A stretch of DNA of 64,000 bases from Sphingomonas sp. (GTDB lineage: Bacteria > Pseudomonadota > Alphaproteobacteria > Sphingomonadales > Sphingomonadaceae), in the NCBI RefSeq assembly GCF_025353885.1, contig NZ_JANXNX010000082.1, forward strand, positions 37,754 through 101,753, in the 5' to 3' direction. Position 1 is the stretch's first letter. Each line of letters begins with the position of its first letter. The notes beneath the pieces are model-generated. The model saw only the letters and a list, made by a program, of their open reading frames with translations, was not told the DNA's origin and made no database searches. Both the position numbers and the translations under genes were made by a program. Positions 62,330 through 64,000 of the stretch are shown here, piece by piece.

Positions 62330-63166
62330 ATGGGTTTCAATAGAGGTGGTCGCGGTGAACGCGGCGGACGTGGACGCGACAAACGCGACAGCTTCGGTGG
62401 CGATGAAGGCGGCGGCAGCAGCAGCTACGGCGGCGGATTTGCTGGCGGCGGCGACCGGTTCGGCGGCGGTGGCGGCGGTGATCGCTTCGGCGGTGGCGGC
62501 GGCGATCGTTTCGGCGGCGGCAACAGCGGCGGCGGGTTCCGCAGCGGCGGCGGTGGCGGATTTGCCGGCGGCGGCGCTGGTGGCGGTGCGCGTGGCGGCA
62601 TGCCAGCTCAGGTTGTCGGTGAAGGCACGGGCGTCGTAAAATTCTTCAACGGACAAAAGGGCTTTGGCTTCGTTGTCCGCGACGATGGCGCAGAGGACGT
62701 TTTCGTCCATATCTCTGCGGTTGAACAGGCCGGCCTGACCGGACTTGCAGAGGGACAGCCCCTGGGCTTTACGCTCGTCGACCGCGGCGGCCGCATTTCG
62801 GCGACCGACCTGAAGATCGACGGCGAGCCAATGGCCGTCACCGACCGTGGTCCGCCACGCGATCGCGACGCGGCGCCTGCGCCACGCAGTGGCGCCGGTG
62901 GTGCTGGCGGCGGTTTCGGTGGCGCACCACAACGCGAGCTGACCGGTGAAAAGGCCAGCGGCACGGTCAAATTCTTCAACGCGATGAAGGGCTTCGGCTT
63001 CATCCAGCGCGATGACGGACAACCTGATGCGTTCGTCCACATCTCCGCCGTCGAACGCGCCGGAATGACCACGCTGAACGAAGGCGACCGGCTCGAATTC
63101 GAACTCGAAGTCGACCGTCGCGGCAAGCACGCTGCGGTTAATTTGGTTCCGGGGCAGGCTCAGTAA
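62330..63166 (+). CDS. Glycine-rich protein with two cold-shock domains
   Basis: 278 residues. Residues 1-97 are glycine- and arginine-rich: RGG-like units (NRGGRGERGGRGRDKR), then repeats of DRFGGGGG and AGGGAGGGARGG. Cold-shock domain 1 (about 103-168) has VKFFNGQKGFGFVVRD and DVFVHISAVEQAG. Domain 2 (about 212-276) has VKFFNAMKGFGFIQRD and AFVHISAVERAG. Both keep the RNP1 and RNP2 aromatics, so both can bind single-stranded RNA or DNA. The ATG at 62330 was chosen because family-like sequence starts there. A strong terminator follows. Confidence 0.9.
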   Translation: MGFNRGGRGERGGRGRDKRDSFGGDEGGGSSSYGGGFAGGGDRFGGGGGGDRFGGGGGDRFGGGNSGGGFRSGGGGGFAGGGAGGGARGGMPAQVVGEGTGVVKFFNGQKGFGFVVRDDGAEDVFVHISAVEQAGLTGLAEGQPLGFTLVDRGGRISATDLKIDGEPMAVTDRGPPRDRDAAPAPRSGAGGAGGGFGGAPQRELTGEKASGTVKFFNAMKGFGFIQRDDGQPDAFVHISAVERAGMTTLNEGDRLEFELEVDRRGKHAAVNLVPGQAQ

Positions 63167-63199
63167 GCCGTTTCTGAATTGGGTTTAGTGCAACAGGAG

Positions 63200-63229
63200 C
63201 CCGGTCTGTGAAAACAGGCCGGGTTTTTT
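63200..63229 (+). terminator. Intrinsic terminator of the cold-shock gene
   Basis: CCCGGTCTGT pairs with ACAGGCCGGG (one T-G wobble) around a GAAA tetraloop, followed by six T at 63224-63229. Canonical rho-independent terminator. Confidence 0.92.
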
Positions 63230-63280
63230 GTTGGCTGGCGTGGCGGCCTGGATCTTGTCACTCTCGGTGAGCTAGGTTTA

Positions 63281-63673
63281 GCTGACTGTCAGAAAGCCCG
63301 CACCTGGGGGAAAGCCGGAAAGGCCCCGGCCTCCGTCAAACTGACCGCTGCTGAAGAATATATCCAACGCATCGAGCGCCTGCGCACGCCTCACTACCGG
63401 CGTATTCAGGGGATGGACGGCAAGGTGCAGTCCCGCGCCGCAGATATCGCGATGTTCGCCAGCGGCAGGATCAAGCCCAAGTTCATCGATCATGGCCCGC
63501 TCGACATCACGACTTATGACAACAAAGCCGTCGTCACCGGCGTCGACCATCTCGGCGGCACCGCCTATGGCCATTATAGCGAAATGTATTTACGATTCAC
63601 GGACGTGTGGGTGAGACGCGATGGTCGCTGGCAGTTGGTCACGCAGCAGGCGACTGCGACTGCGGGTTTCTAA
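63281..63673 (+). pseudogene. NTF2-like (DUF4440/SnoaL-like) protein, 5-prime truncated
   Basis: The frame ending at 63673 encodes the C-terminal half of a nuclear-transport-factor-2-like protein: KLTAAEEYIQRIERLRTPHY, DITTYDNKAVVTGVDH and the hallmark RFTDVWVRRDGRWQLVTQQA. The usual signal peptide and first helix are absent. Reading upstream, the frame stays open to the cold-shock terminator but shows no family match and no ATG before 63413, which lies inside the domain. I infer a deletion of the 5-prime half. Translation from 63413 would give an 86-residue fragment. Confidence 0.6.
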
Positions 63674-63785
63674 ACAACCGCTTTGCGCCAGACATCATCA
63701 GTCTCTAACCCGACCACAAACCTTGGCGTCAGGGTGACGGCTTTCGCCCACTGGCGGGCATTGGGGCCGATCTTATGATGGGGGT

Positions 63786-64000
63786 ATGCAACAAGTGAGG
63801 TCAGCACTACGGCGCGAAGCAGGAGCTATTTTCGCCGTTATACTTCTCGTCTCCACCATAGTCGCTGTCATCGTCGTCAGCCAGTCAGGAGCTACGGTCA
63901 ACGAAAAAGGAACGGTGGTCGGCTTTTCTTCACGACCCGATATCGATGGCGATCACCCGATCGTCACGGTTCGCCTCCAAGATAGCCGCTTGGAGCAGGT
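63786..64000 (+). CDS. Hypothetical membrane protein, cut by window edge
   Basis: An ATG at 63786 behind GGGGG opens a frame with no stop before the window end (71 codons). The N-terminus MQQVRSALRREAG is basic, then AIFAVILLVSTIVAVIVVSQ is one membrane span, and the outside part starts ATVNEKGTVVGF with a beta-strand pattern up to VTVRLQDSRLEQV. This is an N-in single-pass topology. I do not recognise the family. Confidence 0.55.
   Translation, partial: MQQVRSALRREAGAIFAVILLVSTIVAVIVVSQSGATVNEKGTVVGFSSRPDIDGDHPIVTVRLQDSRLEQ

Noticed and set aside
62330..62620. GGC-rich repeats read as a CRISPR or microsatellite array
   Set aside because: The repeats are in-frame glycine codons of the cold-shock protein, with no regular spacers.
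63670..63807. A 45-codon minus-strand frame (GTG at 63807) containing GPNARQWAKAVTLTPRFVV, antisense to the last gene's start
   Set aside because: The translation looks protein-like, but there is no ribosome site, it overlaps the promoter and start of the plus-strand gene, and I recognise no family. It could be a remnant; not enough support to list.

Overview
The window looks like a chromosomal segment of a sphingomonad (Alphaproteobacteria, Sphingomonas or a close relative). The evidence is high-GC coding DNA, the paired cell-cycle regulators DivK and CpdR, a MucR/Ros-type regulator, an alphaproteobacterial-type Fur, a DUF3572 protein, SapC, a SWIB-domain protein, and the orders miaB-phoH-ybeY-corC and rnd-lptC-lptA-lptB-rpoN. 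This assignment rests on gene content; no database was searched.

Layout. 1-7 kb: a minus-strand operon (DUF3572, HAD phosphatase, RidA, and a glycerophosphodiesterase cut by the window edge), divK, rpmG, two small unknowns, dps, an ATP-dependent DNA ligase and a RhlE-type helicase. 7.2-16.3 kb: a dense plus-strand housekeeping run, with nfuA, a nitroreductase, tsaB, rimI, mucR (preceded by a possible 22-codon leader), fur, plsC, miaB, phoH, ybeY, corC and a sorbosone-dehydrogenase-like protein.

16.4-43.8 kb is an exopolysaccharide locus and the main accessory region. It holds a priming sugar-1-phosphate transferase, a full rmlACDB set for dTDP-L-rhamnose, UDP-glucose dehydrogenase for UDP-glucuronate, a PssD-PssE-PssD trio (two paralogous PssD subunits around one PssE), five further glycosyltransferases including a DUF1972 rhamnosyltransferase type, two flippases and two polymerase/ligase-like membrane proteins. 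It also holds two acyltransferases, two exported polysaccharide-degrading enzymes (GH74-like and heparinase II/III-like) and a phage-tail-like SGNH esterase pair. No Wza, Wzc or Wzb is in the window, so export must use proteins encoded elsewhere. The doubled Wzx/Wzy content, mixed strands and one low-GC polymerase suggest a mosaic of two assembly systems or one that has gained parts.

43.8-64 kb returns to core functions. It holds an unlisted 45-residue membrane protein, isocitrate lyase, tRNA-Val(GAC), cpdR, an N-formylglutamate amidohydrolase and sapC. It continues with a GlcD-family FAD oxidase, a second DEAD-box helicase, leuB, a homogentisate pathway (hppD, hmgA, fahA), a SWIB protein, rpoN-lptBAC-rnd-terC and a glycine-rich protein with two cold-shock domains. 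Between the amidohydrolase and sapC I see a convincing small RNA candidate with its own promoter, three hairpins, an exact CCUCCUCCC anti-Shine-Dalgarno motif and an intrinsic terminator.

The best candidates for undescribed biology are this small RNA, the PssD-E-D trio, the GH74-like and phage-like enzymes inside the polysaccharide locus, and the RGG-rich double cold-shock protein. No CRISPR array, integrase, transposase, rRNA or complete prophage was seen. No stretch over 300 bases lacks an assigned feature.
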